From the NCBI RefSeq assembly GCF_023515955.1, contig NZ_CP097322.1:5442501-5506500 (forward strand): 64,000 nucleotides of DNA, given 5' to 3'. This DNA comes from Streptomyces sp. RerS4 (lineage in GTDB: Bacteria; Actinomycetota; Actinomycetes; Streptomycetales; Streptomycetaceae). Below the pieces are notes generated by a model. It saw only the letters and a program-made list of their open reading frames with translations. It did not search any database and was not told where the DNA came from. The position numbers were made by a program, and so were the translations under genes. Below are positions 17,032-25,910 of the stretch, one piece after another; positions within the stretch are counted from its first letter, which is position 1, and the number at the start of each line of letters is the position of its first letter.

Positions 17032-18249
17032 TTGACGGATGCCTTGATAATCCCCGAGTCTCAGGCACCCAGTTTTCCCGTGGACCGTACGTGTCCGTAC
17101 AACCCGCCCGCCGAGTACATGAAGATGGCGGCAGAGGGGCCGCTGAGCAAAGTGGCGCTGTACGACGGGCGACTCGCGTGGCTGGTGACCGGGTATGAGG
17201 AGGCGCGAGCGCTACTGACCGATTCACGAATTTCGGCCAACCGACAGAATCCCGGGTTCCCGATCCTGGTGGAATTCGCGGCGGAGTTCATCCGCCGGGT
17301 GCGCAACCCGTTGCTGGGCGTGGACGAGCCGGAGCACGGGCCAATGCGCAGGATGCTCATCCCGGCGTTCACTCTCAAGCGGGTCGCCCGGATGCGGCCG
17401 GGCATTCAGCAGGTGGTCGACGATCTGCTGGACACGATGCTGGAGCAGGGGTCGCCGGTGGACCTGGTGTCCGCGTTCGCGCTGCCGGTTCCCTCGAAGG
17501 TGATCTGCCAACTGCTCGGCGTGCCCTACGAGGACAACGCGTTCTTCGAGGAGCAGTCGCGGCGGATGCTGCGCGGGCCGCTCGCGGAGGACGTGCACGA
17601 CGCTCGGCGACGGCTGCGTGAATACCTGGACGGGCTCATCGTCGCGAAGGAGGCCGCGCCCGGTGAAGGGCTCCTCGACGAGCTGGTCGAGGAACAGCTC
17701 AAGCCCGGATTCATCGACCGGCACGACCTGGCCACGCTCATCATGGTCCTGTTGGTGGCCGGCCACGAGACCACGGCCAACATGCTCTCCCTGGGCGCCT
17801 TCACGCTGCTCGAACACCCGGACCAGCTGGCCCGGTTGCGCGCGGCTCCGCAGGAGGCGGCGGCGGACACGGTCGAGGAGCTGCTGCGGTACCTGTCCAT
17901 CGCGGACGCCACGCCCCGCGTCGCCACGGAGGACATCGAGATCGCCGGGCAGACGATCCGGGCCGGGGACGGAGTCCTGTTCGCCACCTCCACGGTCAAC
18001 CGCGATGCCGCCGTCTTCCCCGACCCGGAGGCGTTCGACGTGCGCCGCGGGCAGCGCCAACACCTGGCGTTCGGCTTCGGTATCCACGCGTGCCTGGGCC
18101 AGAACCTGGCGCGGGCCGAGATGGAGATCGCGTTGAGCTCGCTCTTCACCCGCATCCCGGGGCTGCGCCTCGCCGTTCCCGCCGCCGAGCTGCCGGTGCG
18201 GGGCGGACACTCCATCCAGGGCCTCGACACGCTCCCGGTCGAGTGGTGA
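17032..18249 (+). CDS. Cytochrome P450
   Basis: A 405-residue soluble bacterial P450. The I-helix oxygen-activation motif is AGHETT, the K-helix ExxR is EELLR, and the heme loop is FGFGIHACLGQ with Cys354 as the axial ligand. Overall it resembles actinomycete CYP105/107-type enzymes that hydroxylate polyketides or drugs. Translation appears to start at TTG, preceded by GAGGTGG; no ATG or GTG fits the conserved N-terminus better. Together with the ferredoxin upstream it forms a two-gene oxidation unit closed by a strong hairpin. Whether it acts on the polyketide made further right is inference. Confidence 0.88.
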   Translation: MTDALIIPESQAPSFPVDRTCPYNPPAEYMKMAAEGPLSKVALYDGRLAWLVTGYEEARALLTDSRISANRQNPGFPILVEFAAEFIRRVRNPLLGVDEPEHGPMRRMLIPAFTLKRVARMRPGIQQVVDDLLDTMLEQGSPVDLVSAFALPVPSKVICQLLGVPYEDNAFFEEQSRRMLRGPLAEDVHDARRRLREYLDGLIVAKEAAPGEGLLDELVEEQLKPGFIDRHDLATLIMVLLVAGHETTANMLSLGAFTLLEHPDQLARLRAAPQEAAADTVEELLRYLSIADATPRVATEDIEIAGQTIRAGDGVLFATSTVNRDAAVFPDPEAFDVRRGQRQHLAFGFGIHACLGQNLARAEMEIALSSLFTRIPGLRLAVPAAELPVRGGHSIQGLDTLPVEW

Positions 18250-18313
18250 GGTCCCTGCGGCGGCCCCACTGACGTTGGGTCAACCGCCACCTCCCCCACG
18301 GAATCTCTGGTTC

Positions 18314-18359
18314 CGCCGGCCCGCCCGCCGAGCGTCCTCGCTCGGCGGGCGGGCCGGCG
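18314..18359. terminator. Strong 21-bp stem hairpin after the P450 gene
   Basis: A perfect 21-bp GC-rich stem with a TCCT loop starts about 65 bases after the P450 stop. There is no T-run, as is usual for Streptomyces terminators. It probably ends the ferredoxin-P450 transcript. Confidence 0.8.
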
Positions 18360-18938
18360 CATTGAGGGACGTTCCATGTTCCGGAATTCGGTAACTGTCT
18401 TCAGATATCCGGTACTTGCTCCATTCTCGCTTGACCGGTCCTCTAGTGGCCGGATATGTTTCTTCCGCCCACCAGAAGAGGACTTCCACAGTCCGGAAGT
18501 GTCGTTCGGGTGGGTGTGGAATCGGGAGTCGCGTATGCCCTATATATCCGCTGCCGCCGTTGCGGCTGCGGGGAGGATCGAACCGTGTCGGCGTGCTCGT
18601 CGATCATCGCCGGATGATGCTCATTCCGGACCTTTCGTCCGGGGAACCATGCGAAGAGTTGGGGGCTGTCGACGCCAGAACCAGAAACGCTTTCCAGTTG
18701 GTGATTCGGGGGAATCCGACGAAGGCGAAGAACTGTCCGGGTCCGCGTTGTCGTCGAACCCGACGCGATCCGGTCCCTGGGTTTCGGTGATTCATTCTTC
18801 TCTTGCTACGGTCGGCCGGAGAACGTCCTGTCGGCGATGCATACTGCCGACGGTCTTCGGTGGCTGCTTTCCTCTCGAACCCCATGCGCCGTTCAGTGGT
18901 TGACGCTGCTGCAAGAGAAGGTTCCAAGGCAAAAGCTC
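18360..18938. other. Gene-free, relatively AT-rich region upstream of the response regulators
   Basis: About 580 bases with lower GC than the surroundings and no frame with convincing third-position GC bias. Several open frames exist but show no conserved motif. The region holds recurring TCCGGA/CCGGAT words and an inverted pair ATATCCGG (18405-18412) and CCGGATAT (18450-18457), 37 bases apart. It most likely carries the promoter and operators for the two response-regulator genes. No tRNA or clear structured RNA is seen. Confidence 0.5.
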
Positions 18939-19634
18939 GTGCGTATCTTGATCGTAGACGATTGTCCAGAATCAACTGAGGAGCTGAGCGGGGATCTTTC
19001 CGGCTACGGATTCAGGGTGGAGTCCGTGAACTCATGGCTGCCGGCTCTTGATCTCTCCGACTCCGTGGACGTCATACTCCTCGACGTCTCACTTCCCGGC
19101 GTGGACGGATTCGAACTCTGTCGCGCCATCAGGTCGCAATCACAGGTGCCCGTCATCATCGTCAGCAGCCGGGGGGACGAGTTCGAGCGCGTCCTGGGTC
19201 TCAGGATGGGCGCGGACGACTACGTCCTGAAGCCGTACGCGCCCCGTGAGCTGGTCGCCCGGATCCAGGCGGTGGCCCGCCGTGCCTCCGGCCATCAGGA
19301 GAGGAGCACCGGTCGTCGTCACATGCTCGAACTGTGCGGCGTACGCATCGACATGACCCGGCGGGCCGTCGCCGTAGAGGGACGCGAAGTCAGCCTGACC
19401 CGGAAGGAGTTCGACCTCCTCTCGCTCCTGGTCTCCGAATCCGGCGAGGTCGTGAGCCGCGACCGCATCATGACGCGTGTCTGGGGCCACGACGGAGCGG
19501 GCGACCTGCGCACCCTCGGTGTGCACGTCTGCAACCTGCGCAAGAAGCTGGGGAAGCCAGGCTTGATCGAGACGGTGCGGGGAGTGGGGCTCCGCCTCTG
19601 CGTCCGGCAGCCCGTGAGTGGGTCAGCCCGGTGA
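18939..19634 (+). CDS. OmpR-family response regulator 1
   Basis: A 231-residue regulator with an N-terminal receiver and a C-terminal winged helix. The phosphorylation site is complete: Asp7-Asp8 (IVDD), phospho-acceptor Asp49 (ILLDVSLP), Ser76/77 in the Thr/Ser switch position and Lys98 (LKPY). The DNA-binding half has SLTRKEFDLLSLL and the recognition region RTLGVHVCNLRKKLG. GTG start chosen from the usual length of the family, because a 34-codon upstream extension has no homology; it lies about ten bases after AAGG. It resembles the cluster-situated regulators of angucycline pathways such as LndI and JadR1. No histidine kinase gene is nearby. Confidence 0.88.
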   Translation: MRILIVDDCPESTEELSGDLSGYGFRVESVNSWLPALDLSDSVDVILLDVSLPGVDGFELCRAIRSQSQVPVIIVSSRGDEFERVLGLRMGADDYVLKPYAPRELVARIQAVARRASGHQERSTGRRHMLELCGVRIDMTRRAVAVEGREVSLTRKEFDLLSLLVSESGEVVSRDRIMTRVWGHDGAGDLRTLGVHVCNLRKKLGKPGLIETVRGVGLRLCVRQPVSGSAR

Positions 19635-20338
19635 CGGACACGTTGAGTCATCGAAGTGCCGCTACGGTGGCGTCCACCGCCTGGCGGGTACTGGTCGCCG
19701 GCAGTGACGGCGCCGAGGCGGAGGACCTGATGCGCATGCTGCGCCGGCACGGGCACGAGCCCTCCTGGGTGCGCAGCGGCGATGCCGCACTGCGGGGGTA
19801 CGGGGACGTGGACCTGCTGTTGCTCGACCTCGAACTGCCGGATCTGGACGGCCTTGAGGTGTGCCGACGGGTTCGGTCCGACAGCACCGTCCCGTTGATC
19901 GCCCTCACCGCGCGAGGGGACGAACTCGACCGGGTCCTCGGCCTGCGGGCGGGCGCCGACGACTATCTCGTCAAGCCGTACAGCTTCCTGGAGCTGATGG
20001 CGCGCATCGAGGCCGTGATGAGACGGGTGGCTCAGGTGCGCCCCGACACGGCCGCCGTGATCCGCCGTGGACCGCTGCGCATCGACCGGGCGACCCGGCA
20101 GGTCACCGTGGACGGTCGCCGGATCGACGTCACGCCCAAGGAGTTCGATCTGCTCCATCTCCTCGCCTCCCATCCGGACGCCGTCCTGCCGCGGAAGGAG
20201 ATCATGCAGCGGGTCTGGGGGGATTCATGGTCCCGCCGCACCATCGACACGCACGTGAGCAGCCTCCGCGGCAAGCTCGGCCGCAGCGAGTGGATCCTGA
20301 CCGTCCGGGGTGTCGGCTTCCAGTTCGGGCGTCTGTGA
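19631..20338 (+). CDS. OmpR-family response regulator 2, atypical receiver
   Basis: A 235-residue regulator overlapping the first by 4 bases (GTGA). The phospho-acceptor position Asp66 (LLLLDLELP) and Lys115 (VKPY) are present. The acidic pair needed to bind Mg2+ is replaced: where the first regulator has VDD, this one has AGSD (residues 23-26). Such regulators usually cannot be phosphorylated and may respond to ligands, as described for JadR1 of the jadomycin cluster. The winged-helix domain is intact (DVTPKEFDLLHLL, then IDTHVSSLRGKLG). Two overlapping regulators of one family suggest a duplicated pair that may form heterodimers; that is inference. Confidence 0.88.
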   Translation: MTDTLSHRSAATVASTAWRVLVAGSDGAEAEDLMRMLRRHGHEPSWVRSGDAALRGYGDVDLLLLDLELPDLDGLEVCRRVRSDSTVPLIALTARGDELDRVLGLRAGADDYLVKPYSFLELMARIEAVMRRVAQVRPDTAAVIRRGPLRIDRATRQVTVDGRRIDVTPKEFDLLHLLASHPDAVLPRKEIMQRVWGDSWSRRTIDTHVSSLRGKLGRSEWILTVRGVGFQFGRL

Positions 20339-20393
20339 CGCGTACGAGGTCCGGGCCGTGCGGGGGCCGGGCCGAGCGCCCACCGATCCCGTC

Positions 20394-21644
20394 TCACGAG
20401 GACGAGGAGGTGGGCACCGGCTCGGGCCGCGTACGCCGGTCCAGGGCGCGCTGCACGGCGTACGCGGCCACCGCCGCGGCCAGGGACACCAGGCCGCCGA
20501 CGAGGAGCCCCGACCGGGCGCCGAACCCTTCCGAGAGCCGGCCGACGAGGAGCGCGCCGAAGGGCGTGGAACCCTGCAGTACCAGCGTGTAGAGGGCCAT
20601 GATCCGGCCGCGGTACTGCGGATCGCTGCCGAGCTGGACCCGGTGGTTCGCCGCCTGGGCGAAGTAGCTCGCGCTGAAACCCGTGAGCGCCAGCAGCAGA
20701 GCGGCGGAGAGCGGCCCGGGAGCCCAGCCCGCGGCCGTGGTGAGCAGCCCGAAGGCGGCCGCCGCGAGGATCACGGTGCCGGCGGCCGGCCGGCCGCGGC
20801 GCGCGGTGGTGGCGAGGGCGGCGAGCAGCGAGCCCGCCGCGAACGCGGTGGTCAGCAGCCCGAAGGTGGTGGCGTCCGTATGGAACACGGTCTTGGCCAT
20901 CAGCGGCAGCGTGAGCTGGAAGTTCAACCCGAACAGGCTGATGACGGCCACGAGGGCCAGGACGAGCAGCAGGTCCGGGTTGCTCCTGGCATACCGCAGC
21001 CCGTCGACGACGCGGGGACGCTCCGGCCGCCGCGCCGCCCGCTTGTACTCCGACGGCCGCATCCGCCACAGCGCGATGACCGTGGCCAGATAGCTGACGG
21101 CGTTGAGCATCATGACCGGGCCGACACCCGCCGCGGCGATGAGCAGGCCGCCGACCGCCGGGGCGGCGATCCGCGCCACGTTGAAGTACGCGGCGCTCAG
21201 TGCCGACGCGTTCGGCAACAGCTCGGGACCGACGAGTTCACCGACGAAGGACATCCTCGTGGGGACCTCGACGGCATTGACCACGCCGAGTGCCAGGGCG
21301 ATCAGGTACACGTGCCACAGCTGCGCGGCGCCGCTCAGCTGCGACAGGCCGAGGAGACCGGCCAAGGCGGCGGACGCCAGGTTCGCCCACGTGAGCAGCC
21401 GGCGCTTGTCGTACCGGTCGGCGAGCCGGCCCCCGTACAGCGTCAGCAGCAGGATCGGGGCGAACTGGAGGGCGGTGACCGTGCCGAGCGCGACCGCGGA
21501 ATCGTCGGTCAGCGACAGGACGAGCCAGTCCTGAGCCATGACCATCATCCAGGTACCGGTCGCGGAGAGCACCTGGCCGGCCGTGAACAGCCTGAAGTTG
21601 CGCACGGACAGGGAACGGAACATGCCGTTGAACTTCTTGTCCAT
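20394..21644 (-). CDS. MFS exporter (DHA3-like)
   Basis: A 416-residue transporter of the MFS_3 type with about twelve helices. It begins with the family-typical FRSLSVRNFRLFTAGQ segment and has the loop signature GGRLADRYDKRRLL between helices 2 and 3, and QYRGRIMALY in the second half. The C-terminal tail is short and polar. The ATG lies 2 bases after the stop of the hydrolase gene, so the two are co-translated. Proteins of this type export antibiotics. It is a good candidate for self-resistance or product export for the cluster to the right, although it is on the opposite strand. Confidence 0.85.
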   Translation of the reverse strand: MDKKFNGMFRSLSVRNFRLFTAGQVLSATGTWMMVMAQDWLVLSLTDDSAVALGTVTALQFAPILLLTLYGGRLADRYDKRRLLTWANLASAALAGLLGLSQLSGAAQLWHVYLIALALGVVNAVEVPTRMSFVGELVGPELLPNASALSAAYFNVARIAAPAVGGLLIAAAGVGPVMMLNAVSYLATVIALWRMRPSEYKRAARRPERPRVVDGLRYARSNPDLLLVLALVAVISLFGLNFQLTLPLMAKTVFHTDATTFGLLTTAFAAGSLLAALATTARRGRPAAGTVILAAAAFGLLTTAAGWAPGPLSAALLLALTGFSASYFAQAANHRVQLGSDPQYRGRIMALYTLVLQGSTPFGALLVGRLSEGFGARSGLLVGGLVSLAAAVAAYAVQRALDRRTRPEPVPTSSSS

Positions 21645-21646
21645 GG

Positions 21647-22558
21647 TCAGCAGGGCGCGACCGCTGCCTCGTGCCCCGCCAGGCACTCCTCCAGGAAGGC
21701 CAGGGCCCGCAGGTGGTAGGCGCGGGCGGTCCAGCCGAGGCTGATGTTGTGCCCCGCGGCATTCTGACGTTCGACGAGGACCCTCGGCGACGCGAGCAGC
21801 GAGCGGAGTTCGGCCACATCCTCCTCGCCGTGCCGCCAGATCGCCTCGTGCTCGGCGAACGTCAGCCGGACCGGGACGCGGACCCGGGCGGCGATCGCGG
21901 GGAAGCGGTCCGGCCAGCGGGGGAGCTCCTCGCGCTCGCGCACCGGCATGGGGGTGACCAGGTCCCCGCTGTAGCGGAAGGTGCCGGTCGGATACAGCCG
22001 CAGCGGCCCCCAACTGCGCTTCCACCGGAGTCGGCCGCTGTCGTCGAGGACCGCCTCCGGGGCGACGGAGTAGTCCCGTGCGCAACCGGAGATGTCCAGC
22101 CCGAGGACGCGTCCCCGGACGTCCTCGGCCGCGGTGGTCAGCGCCAGCTTCCCGCCGTAGGAGTGGGCCAGGAGGAGCATGCCGCGGCCCGTGTCGTACC
22201 GGGCGGCGAAGTCGTCGAGAGCCAGGTGCAGCGTACGGGTCTGCTCGGCGAGGGTCTGTCCGTCGGGATGGGTCGGTGCCGAGGCGCCGTAGCCGGGCCG
22301 GTCGAGGGCGACCACGGTCACCCCCAGACTCGCCCCCAGGGTCAGCAGCGACAGTCCGTTCGCGGCCGGGCTGTGGAAGTAGCCGGCGGTCATCCCGCCA
22401 CCGTGCAGTGCCACCACCACCGCCCGGGGGGCGCCGTGCTCCGGCTCGGCGAGCAGCCCCGAGACGGGCGTGCCGGCCGCGTCGAGGACGATGCGGCGGA
22501 CGGAACCGGACGCGGCGGGCTCCGCGGCGGTGGGGGACGGGTGTGCGCGACGGGACAT
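21647..22558 (-). CDS. Alpha/beta hydrolase
   Basis: A 303-residue alpha/beta-hydrolase. VVVALHGGGM provides the oxyanion region, AHSYGG holds the nucleophile Ser (elbow A-H-S-Y-G), and GHNISLGW near the end supplies the catalytic His. The start is the ATG preceded by AGGAG at 7 bases; an upstream in-frame ATG would add about 35 residues without homology. It is followed with almost no gap by the MFS exporter, which suggests joint action on one compound, for example ester or lactone cleavage before or after export. No substrate can be named. Confidence 0.82.
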   Translation of the reverse strand: MSRRAHPSPTAAEPAASGSVRRIVLDAAGTPVSGLLAEPEHGAPRAVVVALHGGGMTAGYFHSPAANGLSLLTLGASLGVTVVALDRPGYGASAPTHPDGQTLAEQTRTLHLALDDFAARYDTGRGMLLLAHSYGGKLALTTAAEDVRGRVLGLDISGCARDYSVAPEAVLDDSGRLRWKRSWGPLRLYPTGTFRYSGDLVTPMPVREREELPRWPDRFPAIAARVRVPVRLTFAEHEAIWRHGEEDVAELRSLLASPRVLVERQNAAGHNISLGWTARAYHLRALAFLEECLAGHEAAVAPC

Positions 22559-22968
22559 GGGTCTCCTGCGGAGCGGAGGCCTTTCGGCCGGGAATGCGTT
22601 CGGATGCGGAGCCATGGGCCCATCACAGGCTGACATTCGCCTCGGGGGGCGGCAAGGCGGCATGACCGGCCGTCACAGATCTCTGACGTACTTGACATTG
22701 CTCTGACAATGCAGCCATTGATCGCGGCCGGTCCAGCGGGAAAGCTTTACCGTAGCTCCTGCCGTGCCGCCCCGGGAATTCACGGATATGGCGGCCGGTC
22801 AGCGCCGGAAGAACACAGTTGCACGCCTCGGACAACTCCACGGTCTATTGGGTCCACGTGAGTCCATGGCGCTCGCCATCGTTGATTCGCGCGGGTCGAT
22901 TCGGTCGGCAGGGGAACGTCCGGAGCAGGTCCGCTGCGCCCGGCCGCGCCCGAACCAGGAGGCTCACC
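22559..22968. promoter_or_regulatory. Divergent promoter region, hydrolase and glycosyltransferase
   Basis: About 410 bases without a supported gene between the hydrolase (minus) and the glycosyltransferase (plus). A TTGACA hexamer at 22692-22697 and nearby TCTGAC words (22682 and 22702) mark a lower-GC patch likely to contain promoter elements. The last 12 bases include the AGGAGG ribosome site of the glycosyltransferase. I see no RNA gene. Confidence 0.45.
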
Positions 22969-24105
22969 GTGAAGGTTCTGTTCGTCGCCGGACCCAGTTC
23001 CGCGACGCTGTTCGCGCTCACGCCGCTCGCCCAGGCGGTCCGGTCCGCCGGCCATGAGGTGATCATGGCCACGACGGAGGAGATGGTGCCGGTCGCCGAG
23101 CGGCTCGCGATCCCGTTCGTGACGGTGACCGACCGCACCCTTGCCGGTCTGCTGACCACCGATCGGACCGGAGCGGTGCTGCCCCTGCCGCAGACGCTCG
23201 CCGAGCACCGCCGGTTCGCCGGCGGCTGGTTCGCCCGGCTGGCGGCCTACACACTGGACGACCTGCTCGAACTGACCCGGCACTGGCGTCCCGACCTGGT
23301 CGTCGGCGGCACCAGCGCGTACGTGACCGGACTGCTCTCCGCCCACCTCGGCGTCCCCCATGTCCGCCAGACCTGGGACACGCTGCGGACCGGAGAGGTG
23401 ATAGACCGACACGCCGACGAGGAACTCGCCCCCGAACTCGCCCCGCTCGGACTGAAGGAGCTGCCGCGCCCCGATCTGTTCCTCGACGTCTGCCCGCCGA
23501 GCCTGCGGGCACCCGAGGACCTCGGCGCACCCGGCATCCGCTGGGTGCCGGGGAACATGCAGCGGAAGCTGGAGCCGTGGATGCTGACGCGGGCCGACCG
23601 ACCGCGCGTGTGCGTCACGTCCGGCAGCCGGGTGGCCGTCACCGAGAGCCAGGAATTCCTCCGGAACCTGGCGCGCAGCGTCCGGGACCTCGACGTGGAG
23701 ATCGTCGTCCCGGCTCCCGAGGAGGTGGCGGGCGAGCTCCGCGCCACGGTCCCCGACGTGCGGACGGGATGGATCCCGCTGGACGTCCTCGCCCCCACCT
23801 GCGACGTGATCCTGCACCACGGCGGCGGGGTCACGGCCATGACCGCCCTGCACGCGGGCGTGCCGCAGCTGGTGCTGCCGAGCTTCCCGACCTTCGGGGA
23901 CTCCTGGGCGCGCCTCGCCGATTCCGGGGCGGCCGAGGTCCTGATGCCGCAGGAGCAGTCCGAGGCGAGCGTGATCGACGCCTGCCGGCGGCTGCTGACG
24001 CGGCCCGAGTACCGCGAACGGGCCGCCGGGCTCTCCCGGGAGATCGGTGCCATGCCGGGCCCGGCCGCCTACGTGGCCCGGCTGGAGGGCCTCGCGGCCC
24101 GCTGA
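22969..24105 (+). CDS. GT1-family glycosyltransferase
   Basis: A 378-residue GT-B fold enzyme of the antibiotic glycosyltransferase group (UrdGT/LanGT-like). The N-terminal acceptor domain starts VKVLFVAGPSSATLFALTPL. The C-terminal donor domain has the NDP-binding motif HHGGGVTAM (residues 283-291, where HHGGAGT is usual) and the Pro-Gln-Leu-Val-Leu-Pro segment that follows. GTG start lies 7 bases after AGGAGG. It should move a deoxysugar from TDP onto the polyketide, using a sugar made by the genes from 25911 on. This is the only intact glycosyltransferase in the window; a second one survives only as a remnant at 11226-11741. Confidence 0.88.
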   Translation: MKVLFVAGPSSATLFALTPLAQAVRSAGHEVIMATTEEMVPVAERLAIPFVTVTDRTLAGLLTTDRTGAVLPLPQTLAEHRRFAGGWFARLAAYTLDDLLELTRHWRPDLVVGGTSAYVTGLLSAHLGVPHVRQTWDTLRTGEVIDRHADEELAPELAPLGLKELPRPDLFLDVCPPSLRAPEDLGAPGIRWVPGNMQRKLEPWMLTRADRPRVCVTSGSRVAVTESQEFLRNLARSVRDLDVEIVVPAPEEVAGELRATVPDVRTGWIPLDVLAPTCDVILHHGGGVTAMTALHAGVPQLVLPSFPTFGDSWARLADSGAAEVLMPQEQSEASVIDACRRLLTRPEYRERAAGLSREIGAMPGPAAYVARLEGLAAR

Positions 24106-24181
24106 CGGCCACCACCCGTTCCACGGCGCGCACACCACGCGCCCACCGAAAGACAATCAGCACAGGAGAGGCAGCAGAACC

Positions 24182-24748
24182 ATGGAAACGTCGCCCGTGA
24201 ACACGCCCCGGATCGGGATCATCGTCGGCGCCACCCGCCCGGGTCACAAGGCGGGGAGCGTGGCCCGGTGGGTCCACGGCATCGCCGCGGAGCGTCCCGG
24301 GGCGGCCTTCGAGGTCGTGGACATCGCGGACTTCGCCTTGCCGCACCTCGACGAGCCCGTGCCGGCCCGCATGGGTACGTACACCAACGCGCACACGGTG
24401 GCGTGGGCGGAGAAGGTCCGCAGCCTGGACGGCTTCGTCTTCGTGACGCCGGAGTACAACGCCTCGATCCCGGGCGTGCTCAAGAACGCCATCGACTACC
24501 TCGCTGCCGAGTGGGGCGGCAAGCCGGCCGGCTTCGTCGGCTACGGCATGCAGGGCGGCGTACGCGCGGTCGCGCACCTGCGGGTGGTCCTCGACGGCCT
24601 GGAGGTCGCGGACGTGGAGCCGGCCGTCGGGCTCACCCTCCCGGAGGACTTCGAGAACTTCACCGTGTTCAAGCCGGCGGCCCACCGGACCAAGGAGGTC
24701 CTGGTCATGCTGGACGCGCTGCTCGACCGATTCGGCCGGGCCGGCTGA
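24182..24748 (+). CDS. NAD(P)H-dependent FMN reductase
   Basis: A 188-residue flavodoxin-fold reductase of the SsuE/ChrR/Lot6 group. IIVGATRPGHKAGSVARWV binds the FMN phosphate, and the segment VTPEYNASIPGVLKNAIDYL is the classic isoalloxazine loop. CAGGAGAGG precedes the ATG. It could supply reduced flavin to an oxygenase or reduce quinones formed by the cluster. It follows the glycosyltransferase after 76 bases and ends at a convergent palindromic terminator. Confidence 0.88.
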   Translation: METSPVNTPRIGIIVGATRPGHKAGSVARWVHGIAAERPGAAFEVVDIADFALPHLDEPVPARMGTYTNAHTVAWAEKVRSLDGFVFVTPEYNASIPGVLKNAIDYLAAEWGGKPAGFVGYGMQGGVRAVAHLRVVLDGLEVADVEPAVGLTLPEDFENFTVFKPAAHRTKEVLVMLDALLDRFGRAG

Positions 24749-24760
24749 GACAGCCCCGAA

Positions 24761-24810
24761 ACGCCGGACCGGTCCGGTTCACCGCGCGGTGAACCGGACC
24801 GGTCCGGCGT
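24761..24810. terminator. Perfect 50-bp palindrome, bidirectional terminator
   Basis: All 50 bases are a perfect palindrome lying in the 67-base gap between two convergent genes. As RNA it folds into a stem of more than 20 bp with a minimal loop in either direction. Position and symmetry fit a shared terminator. A protein-binding palindrome is a less likely alternative. Confidence 0.85.
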
Positions 24811-24815
24811 TCCGA

Positions 24816-25682
24816 TCACGCCGTCGTCGCGATCACCGGGGTCGACGCGGTCGCGCCGCGACGTTGCTTGGCCGCGCGCTGTGCGAAGGTCCGTTCCACG
24901 TCCTCGGCGTGGTAGACCTTGCCCCTGGTGTCCTCGCGCCGCCGCCACCGGTGCTCGCCGGCGAGTCGGTACACCGAGCCCAACGGGGTGTCCCACAGCC
25001 GGGAGATGTCCGGTGCCTTGAGCCAGCGCTCCGCGGGGCCCTCGTCACGGCGCTGCCCCAGCCTCGTCCACTCGCGCGTCTGCCAGCGGTGCGCTTCGTC
25101 GAGGGAACACCACACCTGCGGAACGAGTGCCGAGCCGGGGGCGGGCAGCGTCGCGGTCAGCTCACCCGCGCATCCCTCCCGCACGCACGCGCCCACCCGG
25201 ACCCGGTGCCAGGTGTCGCCGCCGCTGAGTCTGCGCGCCCTGCGGACCAGGGCCGCCAGCTCCGCGGTCGCCTCGCCGACCGCCGCGTGCGCGGAGAGCC
25301 AGGCCACGTGCCGGGCCAGGAAGGCCGAGCGTGCGGCGACGTCCCGCGGGGGTGCCGCGGCCGGCCGTTCCTCCACCACCAGAGAGGTCCACGCGCCGAG
25401 GACGGCGAGGATGTCCGCGCGCACGTCGGCCGCGTCCGTGTTGAACGGCATGTTCCGCGCGTTGCCGCCCGTCGTCTTCTGATGTCCGGGCAGGCGCGAC
25501 GCTCCCCCCAGCACCTGCTCGCAGGCCGAGTACAGCTCGGGCAGGAGGGCGAGGTCCTCCGCCAGTCGCTGCCGGCAGGAACGACACAGCCGCGACCCGT
25601 GCGTGCTCGGCGTACGGGAATTCGCGCACCGCACTCCGACGCACCTGCCCATTGCGATCCATTCGGCGTTCAGATTTTCCAT
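24816..25682 (-). CDS. OvmZ-like zinc-ribbon and HTH protein, function unknown
   Basis: A 288-residue soluble protein. Near the N-terminus are cysteines in RCVGVRCANSR and RLCRSCRQRL that look like a small zinc-binding ribbon. A third Cys pair occurs around CVREGCAGE. The last 70 residues (APDISRLWDTPLGSVYRLAGE, then KVYHAEDVERTF) look like a MerR/excisionase-type winged helix. Genes of this make-up occur in Streptomyces clusters under the name OvmZ; their function is not known to me. The first ATG was used, and an ATG 10 codons in is equally possible. A role as a regulator or replication accessory is a guess. Confidence 0.6.
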   Translation of the reverse strand: MENLNAEWIAMGRCVGVRCANSRTPSTHGSRLCRSCRQRLAEDLALLPELYSACEQVLGGASRLPGHQKTTGGNARNMPFNTDAADVRADILAVLGAWTSLVVEERPAAAPPRDVAARSAFLARHVAWLSAHAAVGEATAELAALVRRARRLSGGDTWHRVRVGACVREGCAGELTATLPAPGSALVPQVWCSLDEAHRWQTREWTRLGQRRDEGPAERWLKAPDISRLWDTPLGSVYRLAGEHRWRRREDTRGKVYHAEDVERTFAQRAAKQRRGATASTPVIATTA

Positions 25683-25910
25683 GGGGACAACGTAAGCGAC
25701 GCCAATGGCCGGGGCAAACGGCCCGTCAGGTCACTTCATTAAGTCTCGATTAACGCATCTGAATGGAAACTTAGAGGCGAGTTAGTGGTATTCCTCTTGT
25801 GCTTCCCGATGGTTTTGAAGAATAGTTTTCCTATCGTCCGGACACGTGCAACTGGATGAGGTGTGGAGTGGATTGCCCTCACGTTGCACGCGACCGAAGG
25901 AGATATTCGG
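25683..25910. promoter_or_regulatory. AT-rich promoter region of the sugar/polyketide operon with 11-bp spaced repeats
   Basis: This 228-base divergent region has low GC for the genome. It contains ATTAA twice (25738 and 25749) and TTAG twice (25771 and 25782), each pair 11 bases apart, the spacing used by OmpR-type regulators and SARPs. Further A/T tracts (TTTTGAAGAATAGTTTTCCTAT) follow. It is the last sizeable gene-free gap before the long plus-strand run of cluster genes that ends at 57754, so it is probably the main control point. Confidence 0.5.

Noticed and set aside
18376..18903. Open frames of 124-175 codons upstream of the first response regulator
   Set aside because: Codon use is not Streptomyces-like, there are no conserved motifs and no good ribosome sites; treated as promoter region.
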